Assembly (NCBI GenBank): GCA_003640385.1
Contig: RCAB01000761.1
Coordinates: forward strand, 1 to 21,189
Length of the DNA: 21,189 bases
Reading direction: 5' to 3'
DNA from: Setaria digitata
Lineage: Eukaryota; Nematoda; Chromadorea; Rhabditida; Setariidae
How positions within the stretch are numbered: the first letter of the stretch is position 1; each line of letters starts with the position of its first letter. Both the position numbers and the translations under genes were made by a program. This document shows positions 21,116 through 21,189 of this stretch, piece by piece. The notes below the pieces were generated by a model that worked only from the letters and a program-made list of their open reading frames with translations, had not been told where the DNA came from and ran no database searches.

Positions 21116-21189
21116 ATATATTTTTTTATTATATATTTATTATATATTTATTATTATATATTTATTATTATATATTTATTATTATATAT
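21116..21189. repeat. 14-bp AT tandem repeat at the window end
   Basis: TTTATTATTATATA is repeated at least three times up to the last base, preceded by shorter variants (TTTATTATATA). The array is truncated by the window edge. Confidence 0.85.

Overview
The window is very AT-rich eukaryotic DNA, crowded with long poly(A) and poly(T) tracts. It holds one gene that can be read with confidence. The host is most likely a nematode. That gene encodes a secreted protein built from cysteine modules of the MIG-18-like, fibronectin type I-like kind, a family known from nematodes. Its introns follow nematode rules (GTAAGTTT-like donors, short T-rich acceptors), and the start codon lies 3 bases after a good acceptor behind a pyrimidine tract, as expected for spliced-leader addition. 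The long AT-rich introns and homopolymer runs would suit a parasitic clade III (spirurid/filarial) worm, but that last step is inference.

Layout. 1-4405: no confident exon. It is intron and/or 3' flank of the gene, with a degenerate 22-bp tandem repeat at 1778-1890 and a few weak candidate 3' exons. 4406-7378 (minus strand): the MIG-18-like gene, four exons with clean splice sites and compatible phases, 197 codons, 3' end unresolved. 7379-7720: the 5' flank. It has a GT/GA microsatellite, then a G+C-richer island with about 2.3 copies of a 60-bp repeat, lying inside a 73-codon open frame with no ATG and a 20-residue protein repeat. 7740-21189: over 13 kb with no confident gene. It holds microsatellites, dispersed and tandem duplications, a 26-bp perfect palindrome at 9601-9626, a (TA)n array with TTGAGG spacers at 12369-12468, and islands of less extreme base composition (10.5, 13.2 and 19.5-20.6 kb) with short protein-like open frames next to splice-like sites. 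The window begins in a 25-base T run and ends in a 14-bp AT repeat.

How the parts fit. The identified protein has a signal peptide and ten cysteines repeating every 37-39 residues, so it is expected to act outside the cell, probably in the extracellular matrix. Nothing seen ties the other sequences to it functionally. No mobile-element proteins, tRNA, rRNA, CRISPR array or bacterial-type operon were found. No clear novel system is demonstrable. The best leads are the 60-bp/20-residue repeat ORF directly upstream of the gene, the unresolved 3' end, and the short candidate exons.
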